The notes below the pieces were generated by a model. That model was not told the DNA's origin, ran no database searches, and saw only the letters and a list, made by a program, of their open reading frames with translations. The translations under genes and the position numbers were made by a program. A stretch of 64,000 nucleotides of DNA, taken from contig NZ_LLZI01000268.1 in assembly GCF_001509485.1 (NCBI RefSeq), forward strand, positions 21,547 to 85,546, in the 5' to 3' direction. Below, in pieces: positions 53,142-61,944 of this stretch. Position 1 is the stretch's first letter, and each line of letters opens with the position of its first letter. This stretch comes from Streptomyces sp. NRRL F-4489 (GTDB taxonomy: Bacteria > Actinomycetota > Actinomycetes > Streptomycetales > Streptomycetaceae).

Positions 53142-54836
53142 CTACCCGCCCACCGCCCCCCGATTGACGGCCGCCAGCACCGCCCGCACCGACGCGGTCA
53201 GCACCGACGTGTCCTGCCCCGCGCCCCAGTAGGTACCCCCGCCGGTCCGGCACCGGACGTAGGCGACGGCGGTGCTGTCCGGCCCCTCAGCCGTGGCGTG
53301 TTCGGCGTACGCGGTGATGTCCACGGGGTGTCCGGCCGCGGCCAGCGCGTCGGCGAAGGCGGCCAGCGGCCCGTTGCCGCGCCCCTCGTACGCGCGCACC
53401 GCCCCGCCGGCGCCCAGCTCGCAGCGGACCAGGTGCTCCCCCGGCACCGGCTCGGTGGCGCTCCAGTCCCCCAGCGCCACCGGCCCCTCCGTCCCCGGGT
53501 CCAGATACGTCCGCCGGAACAGCTCCCACAGCTCCTTGGGCGTGGCCTCCTGCCCGCTGTCGTCCGTCGCGCGCTGCACAACCCTGGAGAAGTCCGGGCG
53601 CAGCTCCCGCGGCAGATCGAGCCCGTGGTGCGCCCGCAGCAGATGGGCGATCCCGCCCTTCCCCGACTGGCTGTTGACCCGGATCACCGCTTCGTAGCTG
53701 CGGCCGAGGTCGGCCGGGTCGACCGGCAGGTACGGCACGTCCCACGGCGCCTCGGCCTCCGGGACGCCCAACTCGGCGGCGCGCCGGGCATGGTGGGCGA
53801 AACCCTTGCTGATGGCGTCCTGGTGGGTGCCGGAGAACGCGGTGTGGACGAGATCGCCGGCGTACGGGTGGCGCGGATGCACGGGCAGCCGGATGCAGTC
53901 CTCGACGGCGCGGCGGACGGTGTCCAGCGCGGAGAAGTCCAGCATCGGGTCGACGCCCTGCGTGTAGAGGTTGAGGGCGAGCGTCACCAGATCGACGTTC
54001 CCGGTCCGCTCGCCGTTGCCGAACAGGCACCCCTCGACCCGCTGGGCGCCCGCCAGCAGCCCCAGTTCGGCGCAGGCCACACCGGTCCCGCGGTCGTTGT
54101 GCGGGTGCAGCGAGAGGATCACCGCGTCCCGCCGCTCCAGGTGCCGGTGCAGGTACTCGATCTGGTCCGCGTACACATTGGGCGTGGCGATCTCCACCGT
54201 GGCCGGCAGGTTGTGCGTCACCGGCCGGTCCGGCGAGGCGTCCCACAACTCGGTCAGCCCGTTGCAGATCTCCAGCACCAGATCGGGCTCGGTGAGATTG
54301 AAGACCTCCGGCGAGAACTGGAACCGGATATCCGCCGCCGGCCGGTCCGCGGCCAGCCGCGCCATCAGCGTGGCCGCCTCCCGCACCAGGCCGCGCACCT
54401 CCTCCCGGGTGCGTCCGAGCACCACCTCCCGCCACGTCGGGGCGGTCGCCGTATACAGATGGACGACGGTCCGCGGCAGCCCCTCGATGGCCTGAAACGT
54501 CCGCTCGATCAGCTCACGGCGGGCCGGTGTGAAGACCACCACCGTGACGTCGTCCGGCACGGCACCGCTCTCCGCCAGATGCCGCACGAACGCGAAGTCC
54601 GTACGGCTCGCGGACGGATACGCGACCTCGATCTCCTTGAACCCCATCGCCACCAGCAGATCGAACATCCGGCGCTTGCGCGGGGTGTCCATCGGCTCGG
54701 CCAGCGCCTGATTGCCGTCGCGCAGATCGACCGGCACCCACAGCGGCGCCCGCTCGATCCGCCGCCCCGGCCAGCCGCGCTCGCCCGCCGGCACCTCGAC
54801 CCGCTCGTGCGCGGGCCGGTACCGATGGGCGGGCAT
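53142..54836 (-). CDS. leuA: 2-isopropylmalate synthase (LeuA), divergent copy
   Basis: 564 aa from ATG at 54836 (MPAHRYRP), where similarity to LeuA begins and GGGAG stands upstream; an in-frame ATG at 54923 would add 29 residues. The DRE-TIM domain shows [18 protein letters not shown], the metal-binding [18 protein letters not shown] and [18 protein letters not shown], followed by [16 protein letters not shown] and the C-terminal leucine-sensing domain (about 435-564). The sequence is noticeably divergent from the housekeeping streptomycete LeuA, so it may be a second copy, perhaps for secondary metabolism. No leu or val genes adjoin. Confidence 0.9.
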   Translation of the reverse strand: MPAHRYRPAHERVEVPAGERGWPGRRIERAPLWVPVDLRDGNQALAEPMDTPRKRRMFDLLVAMGFKEIEVAYPSASRTDFAFVRHLAESGAVPDDVTVVVFTPARRELIERTFQAIEGLPRTVVHLYTATAPTWREVVLGRTREEVRGLVREAATLMARLAADRPAADIRFQFSPEVFNLTEPDLVLEICNGLTELWDASPDRPVTHNLPATVEIATPNVYADQIEYLHRHLERRDAVILSLHPHNDRGTGVACAELGLLAGAQRVEGCLFGNGERTGNVDLVTLALNLYTQGVDPMLDFSALDTVRRAVEDCIRLPVHPRHPYAGDLVHTAFSGTHQDAISKGFAHHARRAAELGVPEAEAPWDVPYLPVDPADLGRSYEAVIRVNSQSGKGGIAHLLRAHHGLDLPRELRPDFSRVVQRATDDSGQEATPKELWELFRRTYLDPGTEGPVALGDWSATEPVPGEHLVRCELGAGGAVRAYEGRGNGPLAAFADALAAAGHPVDITAYAEHATAEGPDSTAVAYVRCRTGGGTYWGAGQDTSVLTASVRAVLAAVNRGAVGG

Positions 54837-55062
54837 CGCGCTCCCACGCTGCGGATTCCACCCCGGCGCCCCCGCGGGCACCACCCCCTCAGGCGTACGA
54901 ATACCAGCAAAAGCACAGCACATGACGTCGACATTCCTTCACAGAGCCGGAGAAGGACCGGCACCACCGAACCCCGCAGCGGGGCGCCGGTCGCGTCAAA
55001 CCCCACCACGGCAGCCGAGAAGAAGCCCACGCAGCGTCATGCCGCGCACACTATCCAGAAAC

Positions 55063-55089
55063 CAACACCTCAGACAACCTGAGGTGTTG
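55063..55089. promoter_or_regulatory. Perfect inverted repeat upstream of leuA
   Basis: CAACACCTCAG (55063-55073) and CTGAGGTGTTG (55079-55089) pair perfectly over ACAAC. It lies about 230 bp upstream of the leuA ATG in a locally AT-richer stretch. It could be a regulator site or an RNA hairpin; no U-tract follows. Confidence 0.5.
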
Positions 55090-55178
55090 CACCCTTCGGC
55101 GGGCGTTGCGCAGCGCCTACGGAGTTGGCGAGTCCCGCTCCGCTTCCGTCACCACTGACACACCCCGCCTATACGGGA

Positions 55179-55213
55179 GAGCCCGGTGCGAGCTTCAACC
55201 TCGCACCGGGCTC
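55179..55213 (-). terminator. Hairpin terminator downstream of the MFS fusion gene
   Basis: Perfect 14-bp stem, 55179-55192 with 55200-55213, loop of 7 nt. It is about 390 bp past the MFS stop in the minus direction, so it may end that transcript or an RNA from the repeat region. Confidence 0.65.
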
Positions 55214-55315
55214 AGCATCTGGATTCGCCAGCCCCCTCCACGGGGACGAGACCACGCAACCGGCCGCGACGACGACGGAACCGCCGGGACCACCGGGTGC
55301 ACACGGCGACGGCGC

Positions 55316-55436
55316 GGGCCGGAGGGGATGTCCCGGGGTGCGCCCGCAGGATCTGGAGCGAACCGCGGGGCAATCCTCATTCACAGACCAGATGCGCCCG
55401 CACCGAGGACGTACCCCGGGACAGCCCCTCCGGCCC
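55316..55436. repeat. Long imperfect inverted repeat, possible structured RNA
   Basis: Arms 55316-55339 and 55413-55436 match as inverted repeats at 23 of 24 positions. Inside them TGCGCCCGCA appears at both 55339-55348 and 55393-55402 and can pair with itself, then ATCTGG (55351-55356) faces CCAGAT (55388-55393). The whole 121 bp can fold into one long hairpin with a 31-nt loop. No target-site duplication is seen at the ends. It could be a regulatory or small RNA, or a MITE-like element. Confidence 0.6.
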
Positions 55437-55601
55437 CCACCCACCGAAGGGAACCCGAGGCCACCCCAGCCCCGCACGGCGCCGCAGCAAACAGCGTGGG
55501 GCGGCCACGAACGACCCAACCGCCGGCACGGCGAGCAACCCCCACCGAAGAGGGTCCGGCGGAACAACCCCCACGGGAAACCACCACGTGGGAGGCCGAT
55601 C

Positions 55602-58025
55602 TCACCGCTGGAACAACGCCACCTCCACCCACGCATCCGCGCCCCCCGCCAGGGATATCGGCTCCGCCTGCGGCGGATACCCCGCGGCCGAGAGCGTGTA
55701 GTGCCGCCCGCTCAGCCCGGTGAAGGCGTACGCGCCGTCCGGGCCGGTGACCGTGTGCCCGGCGACCGCGCCGTCCTCCAGCAGCGTCACGGCCGCGTCG
55801 GCCACCGGCCGCCCCTCCGGCCCGCGGACCGTCCCCCGCACCGACACCGCGGGCCGCAGCCGAACCTCCAACTCCCCGGCGGAACCGGCCGATTCACCCG
55901 CGGCACCAGGGCCGGCACCCAACCGCACCGCCCGCGCCTCCGGCTCATGGCCGGGCGCGCTGAGGACGAGCGTGTAGTCCCCGTCCGGGAGCCCGCCGAC
56001 CGCCCACGCGCCGTCGGCGCCGGTCTCCGAACGGGTCACCACGTCCCCGTGCGCGTCGGTGAGCACCACACCGGCCCCGGCCAGCCCGGCCCCCTCCGGT
56101 CCGCCCCGCACCGTGCCGCGCAGCCGGCTGCCGGCCGGTGTGAGGACCAGGTCCGTCCCGGCCGCGGGGCCCCTGCCGTCGTACGTGGCGGACGCGGCGT
56201 GCGGGGCGTGGCCCGGTGCCGTGGCCGTGAGGACGTACGTCCCCGCGGCGGGGGCGGCGAGCGCGTACGCCCCATCGGCCCCGGCGGTGGTGACACCGGC
56301 CTGCCGCCCCAGCCGGTCGATCAGCGTGACCGCGGCACCCGGAACGGCCCCGCCGCCGGAGCCCACCACCCGCCCCCGGAACGCGACGCCACGCGCGTCA
56401 GCAGCACCGGCCGAACCGGCAGCGGGACCCGACGAAACAGCCGCACCCGGCGAACCGGCAGAAGCCGGACCACCCACAGCCCCCGAGGAGCCGTCAGGCT
56501 CCAAGGCCGGATGCCCAGCCGCCCCCGAACCCCTACCGGCCCCCACCGGCGCCCGCCCCGGCCCCGCCGGAACCCGCCGCCCCGGCAGAAACGCCGCCAC
56601 CACCACGCCCAGCGCGACCGCGGCCGTGGCGATCAGGAACGACACCCGGAAGCCGGCCATCGTCGGGACCGCGACCGGGCCCAGCGGCTGGGACATATGG
56701 GCCAGGACCATGCCGATCACGGCGCTCGACACCGAGGTGCCGATGGACCGCATGAGGGTGTTCAGACCGTTGGCCGCACCGGTCTCGGACGGGTCGACCG
56801 CGCCGACGATCAGCGCCGGGAGCGAGGAGTAGGCCAGGCCGATGCCCGCGCCGACCACCACCGCGATGATGATGGTCTGCCAGGGCGCCTGCATCAGGCC
56901 GATGCCGCCGCCGTAGCCGACGCCGATGATCAGCATGCCGAGCAGCAGGGAGATCTTGGGGCCGCGCCGGGCGGCGATCCGGGCGTACACCGGCGCCACG
57001 AACATCATCGTCAGCCCCAGCGGCGCCACGCACAGCCCGGCCACCACCATCGACTGGCCGAGGCCGTAGCCGGTCGCCTTCGGCAGCTGGAGCAGCTGCG
57101 GCAGCACCAGCGAGATGGCGTAGAACGCCACGCCGACCGTGATGGAGGCGAGGTTGGTGAGCAGCACCTCGCGCCGGGCGCTGGTACGCAGATCGACCAG
57201 CGGGTCCGCGATCCGCAGCTCCATCACGCCCCACAGGAGCAGGATCAGCGCGGCGGCGCCGAACAGGCCGAGCGTGGTGGGCGAGCCCCAGCCCCAGTCG
57301 CTGCCCTTGGTGATCGGCAGCAGCAGCGCGACGAGCCCGGCGGTCAGGCCGAGGGCGCCGGCGACGTCGAAGCGGCCGGGTGCCCGTACCGCGCTCTCCG
57401 GGACGATGAGCAGGGTGAGCAGCATGGAGAGGACGCCGAGCCCGGCGGCGGCGAAGAACAGGGTGTGCCAGTCGGCGTGCTGGGCCACCAGCGCCGCGGC
57501 GGGCAGCGCGAGACCTCCGCCGACGCCGATCGACGAGCTCATCAGCGCCATCGCGGAGCCGAGCCGCTCCCGGGGGAGTTCGTCCCGCATCAGGCCGATG
57601 CCGAGGGGTATCGCGCCCATCGCGAAGCCCTGGAGCGCCCGGCCCACGATCATGATCAGCAGCTGGCTGGTGAAGCCGCAGATCAGCGACCCGATGACCA
57701 TCACGGCCAGGCTGGCCAGCAGCATCCGGCGCTTGCCGTAGAGGTCGCCGAGGCGGCCCATGATCGGGGTGGCGACGGCGCCGGCGAGGAGGGTGGCGGT
57801 CATGACCCAGGTGGCGTTGCTGGGCGCCGTGCCGAGGAGTGCCGGCAGGTCCTTGATGACCGGGACGAGCAGGGTCTGCATCACCGCGACGACGATGCCC
57901 GCGAAGGCGAGAACGGGGACGAGCCCGGCGCGCGCTCTGCGGTGGCGGCCGTCGGGGGGCGGCGGCAGGGGCGCGGCGCGGTCCGCCGTCCTGGCGGGGA
58001 GCTGGTCCGTCGTCGTCGGGGTCAT
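55602..58025 (-). CDS. MFS (DHA2-type) exporter fused to three carboxypeptidase-regulatory-like domains
   Basis: 807 aa, GGAGG before the ATG. Residues 1-500 form a 14-helix drug:proton antiporter (FAGIVVAVMQTLLVPVIKDL, GRLGDLYGKRRMLL, GVGGGLALPAAAL). After a Gly/Ala/Ser linker come three beta-sandwich CarboxypepD_reg units, each with an ITL or VTL strand and an ADGAYAL/GADGAWAV/GPDGAYAF block (about 565-640, 645-720 and 725-800). Such domains usually bind peptides or surface partners; at the end of a transporter, on one face of the membrane, they may capture substrate or anchor it. An ARE-like box in its promoter hints at control by the nearby butyrolactone receptor. Confidence 0.87.
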   Translation of the reverse strand: MTPTTTDQLPARTADRAAPLPPPPDGRHRRARAGLVPVLAFAGIVVAVMQTLLVPVIKDLPALLGTAPSNATWVMTATLLAGAVATPIMGRLGDLYGKRRMLLASLAVMVIGSLICGFTSQLLIMIVGRALQGFAMGAIPLGIGLMRDELPRERLGSAMALMSSSIGVGGGLALPAAALVAQHADWHTLFFAAAGLGVLSMLLTLLIVPESAVRAPGRFDVAGALGLTAGLVALLLPITKGSDWGWGSPTTLGLFGAAALILLLWGVMELRIADPLVDLRTSARREVLLTNLASITVGVAFYAISLVLPQLLQLPKATGYGLGQSMVVAGLCVAPLGLTMMFVAPVYARIAARRGPKISLLLGMLIIGVGYGGGIGLMQAPWQTIIIAVVVGAGIGLAYSSLPALIVGAVDPSETGAANGLNTLMRSIGTSVSSAVIGMVLAHMSQPLGPVAVPTMAGFRVSFLIATAAVALGVVVAAFLPGRRVPAGPGRAPVGAGRGSGAAGHPALEPDGSSGAVGGPASAGSPGAAVSSGPAAGSAGAADARGVAFRGRVVGSGGGAVPGAAVTLIDRLGRQAGVTTAGADGAYALAAPAAGTYVLTATAPGHAPHAASATYDGRGPAAGTDLVLTPAGSRLRGTVRGGPEGAGLAGAGVVLTDAHGDVVTRSETGADGAWAVGGLPDGDYTLVLSAPGHEPEARAVRLGAGPGAAGESAGSAGELEVRLRPAVSVRGTVRGPEGRPVADAAVTLLEDGAVAGHTVTGPDGAYAFTGLSGRHYTLSAAGYPPQAEPISLAGGADAWVEVALFQR

Positions 58026-58487
58026 GCGAGTGGCCTCCAGGCGGCAGGAGTGGCGGAGAGCGGGGCGCCGCGCGCGGCGGCGCCGCACGGTGCGCGGACA
58101 GGGCCGGGCCCTGATACGTGCATGACGAACATGTCAGGCCGGGGAGCTATTCCGCGGCCCCGGGGCCCGTCTCATCCCCTGGGCGGTGATCTCGCTCACG
58201 CCCGGCGCCCCGGCCCGCCGCCCGCGCCCCCTGACACCCCTCCGGACGCACCCCCGAGCGCGCCCTTGGCTTCGCCAACTCCCGTACGCCGCAGGCCCGT
58301 TGAGGCATTCCGCCCCGTCCGCCGCCCGTCCGCCGAGGCATGTGCCGCCCCCGCTCGATTCCCCGTTCACCGGCCCTCCCCCATTCCGTTCCGGTCACGA
58401 CCGGGACGGATCCCCGGCTCGTCCGAGACGCTGGGTCCAGTGAACCGCACACCACTGACAATCAGCCGACCGAGGGAACGGGAGCGG
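58026..58487. other. 462-bp promoter region of the MFS fusion gene
   Basis: No gene. Just before the MFS start is TGATACGTGCATGACGAACA (58112-58131), continued by TGTCA, which shares GATACGT with the autoregulatory element at 59311-59335 and has a TGAC-n6-GTCA dyad. Further right, TTGGC-TTC-GCCAA (58266-58278) is a short hairpin that may end the receptor gene transcript. Confidence 0.5.
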
Positions 58488-59213
58488 TCACGGCACCGTG
58501 TCGACCAGGGCTTTTCCCTCGTCGTCCGCGCCCAGGCCGTCGTCCGCGCCCGGCCCCTGGGACGGCTCCGCGTCCGCCTGCCGCTGGAGCTCGGCGTCGA
58601 GCCGCGCGCCCCGTTCGGGGTCGAGTCTGAGCCTGGGGAGGATGGCGGGCACCGCGATAGTGGGCAGGAAGTGCTCGAAGAACACCACGAGCCGGTAGCT
58701 GAGGTCGCTTTGATCGGTGAACGCCTTCGACATCATCTGAAGGCCGGCGAAAGCACCGACGAACAATTCGGCGATGTCCCGGACATTGACGCTCTCCAGC
58801 ACCTCGCCCCGCGCCTTGGCCTCCTTGAGCAGGCCCTCGACGAACGCCGTCCACGCCGTCATCGACTGCTTGCGGTCGAGATGGGTGCTCCCCTGCTCGA
58901 TGGCGAGCCGTGCGGCCCCCCGCTGGATCGGATCGTGCCGGAGCCGGTACGCCAGGACCTGGCCGGCGTCGACGAACTCCTGCAGCTTGATCTGCTGGGG
59001 GTGGACCGTGATGTCCAGTACCTGCTCGCGCAGGACGGCGAGCGCGAGGTCTTCCTTGGACGGGAAGTGGAAGTACAGGGCACCTTTCGTCACGCCCGCG
59101 CGCGCGAGAATCTCCGCGATTGTCGCGCGGTCGAAGCCGAACTCGTCGAAGACCGACGCAGCGGCTTCCAGAATCAATCGCCGGGTCCTGACCGCGCGGT
59201 CCTGACGTGCCAC
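58488..59213 (-). CDS. Gamma-butyrolactone receptor, ArpA/ScbR-type TetR repressor
   Basis: 241 aa from GTG at 59213, chosen because GGGAGG is 6 nt upstream and VARQDRAVRTRRLIL matches the family start. The HTH (ATIAEILARAGVTKGALYFHFPSKEDLALAVL) is characteristic of ArpA/ScbR/BarR receptors, which release DNA on binding a butyrolactone. It has a long acidic, Gln-rich tail. It diverges from an AfsA-type synthase over 163 bp that hold a recognisable ARE. The AfsA neighbour strongly supports a true receptor rather than a pseudo-receptor, though a pseudo-receptor cannot be excluded. Confidence 0.88.
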   Translation of the reverse strand: MARQDRAVRTRRLILEAAASVFDEFGFDRATIAEILARAGVTKGALYFHFPSKEDLALAVLREQVLDITVHPQQIKLQEFVDAGQVLAYRLRHDPIQRGAARLAIEQGSTHLDRKQSMTAWTAFVEGLLKEAKARGEVLESVNVRDIAELFVGAFAGLQMMSKAFTDQSDLSYRLVVFFEHFLPTIAVPAILPRLRLDPERGARLDAELQRQADAEPSQGPGADDGLGADDEGKALVDTVP

Positions 59214-59306
59214 AGAACGCCTCCCGTCCCTCAAAGGCTTCAGTCTCTCAGCAATTCGCTACGTCTCAAGTCTCCTCCACTTCCGATGGCCCTCCGCACC
59301 TCCATT

Positions 59307-59335
59307 GAAAAGAAAACCGGATGGTACGTATCTTA
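59307..59335. promoter_or_regulatory. Autoregulatory element (ARE) for the butyrolactone receptor
   Basis: AGAAAACCGGATGGTACGTA (59311-59330) followed by TCTTA resembles known AREs of the BarR/FarR/ScbR systems, with their AACCGG-n-TGGTA-GTATCT pattern on one strand. It is 42 bp before the afsA start and 94 bp before the receptor start, so it can control both. Confidence 0.78.
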
Positions 59336-59376
59336 GCCGTGGCCAGAGTTCTCCCGATGTATGCCAAGGAGCTGTC

Positions 59377-60366
59377 ATGAGTGATGCGTTGCAGGTCGAC
59401 GGCGCGACTCGGCCCGCGCCGCAACGCCAGGCGCGGCCGAGCCGCAACCTTTGCGACGCGGTCTCGGTACGGCGGGCGGCCGACATTCCCGGTCTCCGGG
59501 AATTCGCGCACCGGTCCCGAGCGGAGGATGTACTCATCTCTTCCTGGCGCCGGCTGGGCCCCGGCCGCTTCACGGTGACCGCCCGGTGGCCACACGACCA
59601 CGACTACCTCGCGCCGCGCCACGGCCGCCCGCACGTCCTCCTCGCGGGAGAAACCATCCGGCAGGCCGGACTGCTGCTGTCGCACACCGAGTTCGGCGTT
59701 CCGCTCGGCCACCACTTCATTCTCGGCGACCTCGTCTACACCACGGATCCCGACTACCACGTGGCCGGGGAGGGGCCGACGCGGCTCACCATCGGGGTCG
59801 AGTGCAGCCGGACCCGGATCCGGGCCGGGATGCTGGCCGGCAGCCGCTTCGACATGACCTTCCGCGACGGCGACCGCATCGTGGCGCGCGGCCACTCGCA
59901 TGTGAACGTGACCTCCCCGGCGGTCTACCGGCGGATCCGCGGGGAGCGGCTCACCGCGCGCCGCGCCCCGGGGCCGCTCCCCGTGCCCGTCCCGCCGGAG
60001 CTGACCGGCAGCGCCGCCGACCGCGACGTACTGCTCTCCCCCACCGGGCGGCCGGGCCGCTGGCGGCTGCGGATCGCCCCCGGCCACGCCACCGTCGTCA
60101 ACCCCGCGAACGACCACATCCCGGGCCTGTCGCTGCTGGACGCGGCGCAGCAGGCGGCCCGCGCGCTGACCGCGCCGGAGCCGTTCGTCCCGTACGCGTT
60201 CGCCACCGAGTTCCACCGGTACGCCGAGCACGGCGCGCCCTGCCTGATCGAGGCGCGTCGGCTGCCCACGGCGGTCCCGGGCACCACGGCGGTGGAGGTC
60301 ACCGGTACCCAGCTCGGCGCGCCGGTCTTCGTCTCGACGCTGACCGCGATGGCCCCGTACTTCTGA
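59377..60366 (+). CDS. Gamma-butyrolactone synthase, AfsA/ScbA family
   Basis: 329 aa, AAGGAG before the ATG. Two AfsA hot-dog repeats: residues about 40-170 (HRSRAEDVLISSW, RPHVLLAGETIRQAGLLLSHTEFGVPLGHHFILGDL) and 190-325 (HIPGLSLLDAAQQAARALT, PYAFATEFHRYAEHGAPC). AfsA enzymes join a beta-ketoacyl chain to dihydroxyacetone phosphate, the first committed step of butyrolactone signal synthesis. It diverges from the receptor gene and precedes a ketoreductase. It is a clear signal-making gene. Confidence 0.92.
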   Translation: MSDALQVDGATRPAPQRQARPSRNLCDAVSVRRAADIPGLREFAHRSRAEDVLISSWRRLGPGRFTVTARWPHDHDYLAPRHGRPHVLLAGETIRQAGLLLSHTEFGVPLGHHFILGDLVYTTDPDYHVAGEGPTRLTIGVECSRTRIRAGMLAGSRFDMTFRDGDRIVARGHSHVNVTSPAVYRRIRGERLTARRAPGPLPVPVPPELTGSAADRDVLLSPTGRPGRWRLRIAPGHATVVNPANDHIPGLSLLDAAQQAARALTAPEPFVPYAFATEFHRYAEHGAPCLIEARRLPTAVPGTTAVEVTGTQLGAPVFVSTLTAMAPYF

Positions 60367-60441
60367 GCGGGGCGGGCGGGCCGGCGCCGGTCCGCCCGTC
60401 CACCGCTCCCCTATGGGCCCGTGCGGTCCATCCCCCCTTCG

Positions 60442-60464
60442 TCACGGGTCCGCCGGGCCCGTGA
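60442..60464 (+). terminator. Hairpin between afsA homolog and the reductase
   Basis: TCACGGG (60442-60448) and CCCGTGA (60458-60464) form a 7-bp stem about 75 nt after the afsA stop; it may weaken read-through or be an operator. Confidence 0.4.
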
Positions 60465-60620
60465 ATCATGTGGGCGGGCGACGAGCCGGAGACCGGACGG
60501 CCTGGCAGCCTGGGCGGCCAGGAGCCGGTGCGCCGGTTTCCGGCCGCGCCCACGCCCGCACCATCCCCGGTCATGGCGGCAACGGGCCGCCCTGAGCACT
60601 ACGGAAGGCCGAATTCGACC

Positions 60621-61385
60621 ATGGGTGACCTCAACGGAAAGACCGCGCTGGTGACGGGATCCAGCCGGGGTATCGGCCGGAGCATCGCGCAGCGCCTCGC
60701 CGGGGACGGCGCGCTGGTCGCCGTCCATTACGGGAGCAACGACATCGCCGCCAAGGAGACCGTGGAGTCCATCCGGGACGCGGGCGGCCGGGCGTTCCTG
60801 ATCCACGCGGAGCTGGGCGTGCCGGGGGACGCCGAGGCGCTGTTCGCCGCCTTCGACGCGGAACTGGCCGCCTGCGGCGCGCGGCCCGGGCTGGACATCC
60901 TCGTCAACAACGCGGCGATCAGCCTGCCCGGTCACATCGGCGAGGTGACGCCGGAGGAGTTCGACCGCACCCTCGCCGTCAACACCAAGGCGCCGTTCTT
61001 CATCATCCAGCACGGTCTGCGGCGGATGCGGGACGGCGGCCGGATCGTCAACGTCTCGTCCGCGGTGACGAGTACGGCGTTCCCCTCGACGATCGCCTAC
61101 GGGGTCTCCAAGGGCGCGATCGACACCCTGACCCGGACGCTCGCCAAGGATCTCGGCGAGCGCGGGATCACCGTCAACACCGTCGCGCCGGGCTTCATAG
61201 AGACGGACATGAACGCGGCCATGCGGTCAACTCCCGAGGCGCAGGCGGCACTCGCGGCCTTCTCGGTGTTCAACCGGCTCGGCCGGACCGCGGACGTCGC
61301 GGACGTGGTCGCGTTCCTCGCCTCGGACGACTCCCGGTGGATCACCGGGCAGCGCCTGGACGTGACCGGCGGGTCGATGCTCTGA
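60621..61385 (+). CDS. Short-chain ketoreductase, probable butyrolactone biosynthesis
   Basis: 254 aa, FabG/SDR fold: VTGSSRGIGRSIAQ near residue 10, NNAA at about 95, VSS at about 140 and YGVSKGA for the catalytic Tyr-Lys. A basic-side loop after the second strand (HYGSND) suggests NADPH. It lies 254 bp after the AfsA gene. In BarS1-type pathways an SDR next to barX/afsA reduces the 6-keto group of the butyrolactone precursor, which is the likely role. A general FabG duty is the alternative. Confidence 0.78.
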   Translation: MGDLNGKTALVTGSSRGIGRSIAQRLAGDGALVAVHYGSNDIAAKETVESIRDAGGRAFLIHAELGVPGDAEALFAAFDAELAACGARPGLDILVNNAAISLPGHIGEVTPEEFDRTLAVNTKAPFFIIQHGLRRMRDGGRIVNVSSAVTSTAFPSTIAYGVSKGAIDTLTRTLAKDLGERGITVNTVAPGFIETDMNAAMRSTPEAQAALAAFSVFNRLGRTADVADVVAFLASDDSRWITGQRLDVTGGSML

Positions 61386-61425
61386 CGGCGGCGGAGCCGT
61401 CCGGCCCGGCTCCGGCGCGCCCGGC

Positions 61426-61944
61426 TCATCGGTCGCCGTCCGGAACGGCCACCCCTTCGAGCCGGAGCAGCTGCCGCTTGCGCGCCAGGCCGCCCGCGTA
61501 GCCGGTCAGCGAGCCGTCGGCGCCGATCACGCGGTGGCAGGGCCGGACGACCAGCAGCGGGTTGGCGCCGATCGCCGTCCCGATGGCGCGGACCGCGCCG
61601 CGCGGCGCCCCGATGGCGGCGGCGATCGCCCCGTAGGTGGTGGTCGTGCCGTACGGGATGGCCTCCAGCGCCGCCCAGACGCGGCGCTGGAAGTCCGTAC
61701 CGCGCACCGGGGCGCGGTCGAGGGCGAACGGGTCGCGTGCCCCGTCGAAGTAGGCCCGCAGCCGCCGGGCGATCGCGGTGAACGCGTCCGGGTCGTGGGT
61801 CCAGCCGTCCTGGACGGCCGCGCCGCCCTTCTGGCCCGGTACGGACAGCGAGGCGAGCGCGGTGCCGCCGGGGGCGGCCGGGTCGGGCTCGCCCACCAGC
61901 AGCAGGTCGCCCAGCGGGCTGTCGAGGGTGGTGTAGAGGGTCAT
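61426..61944 (-). CDS. ogt: Methylated-DNA--protein-cysteine methyltransferase
   Basis: 172 aa. Suicide methyl acceptor Cys136 in VVRPCHRVI, with the helix-turn-helix region PYGTTTTYGAIAAAIGAPRGAVRAIG before it. It removes methyl groups from O6-methylguanine. Its ATG overlaps the stop of the Ada-AlkA gene (ATGA). Confidence 0.95.
   Translation of the reverse strand: MTLYTTLDSPLGDLLLVGEPDPAAPGGTALASLSVPGQKGGAAVQDGWTHDPDAFTAIARRLRAYFDGARDPFALDRAPVRGTDFQRRVWAALEAIPYGTTTTYGAIAAAIGAPRGAVRAIGTAIGANPLLVVRPCHRVIGADGSLTGYAGGLARKRQLLRLEGVAVPDGDR

Larger units (their letters stand above)
54837..55601. other. 765-bp intergenic region with structured repeats
   Basis: The longest stretch without a supported gene. 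It contains, from left to right, the AT-richer leuA leader (54860-54960), a perfect 11-bp inverted repeat (55063-55089), a 14-bp hairpin (55179-55213), a 24-bp near-perfect long inverted repeat (55316-55436) and further weaker hairpins up to the MFS stop. Open frames here are low-complexity and lack family matches. Confidence 0.6.

Noticed and set aside
54509..54934. Leu-rich leader peptide (ATG at 54934, AVLLLVF) as a leuA attenuator
   Set aside because: The frame has no early stop, and the only ribosome site touches the ATG with no spacing. No clear terminator/antiterminator pair was found.
55125..59336. A very long plus-strand open frame (about 1400 codons)
   Set aside because: It runs antisense through the MFS fusion and receptor genes, has repetitive His/Arg/Gly composition and no family motif. 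It is a high-GC shadow frame.
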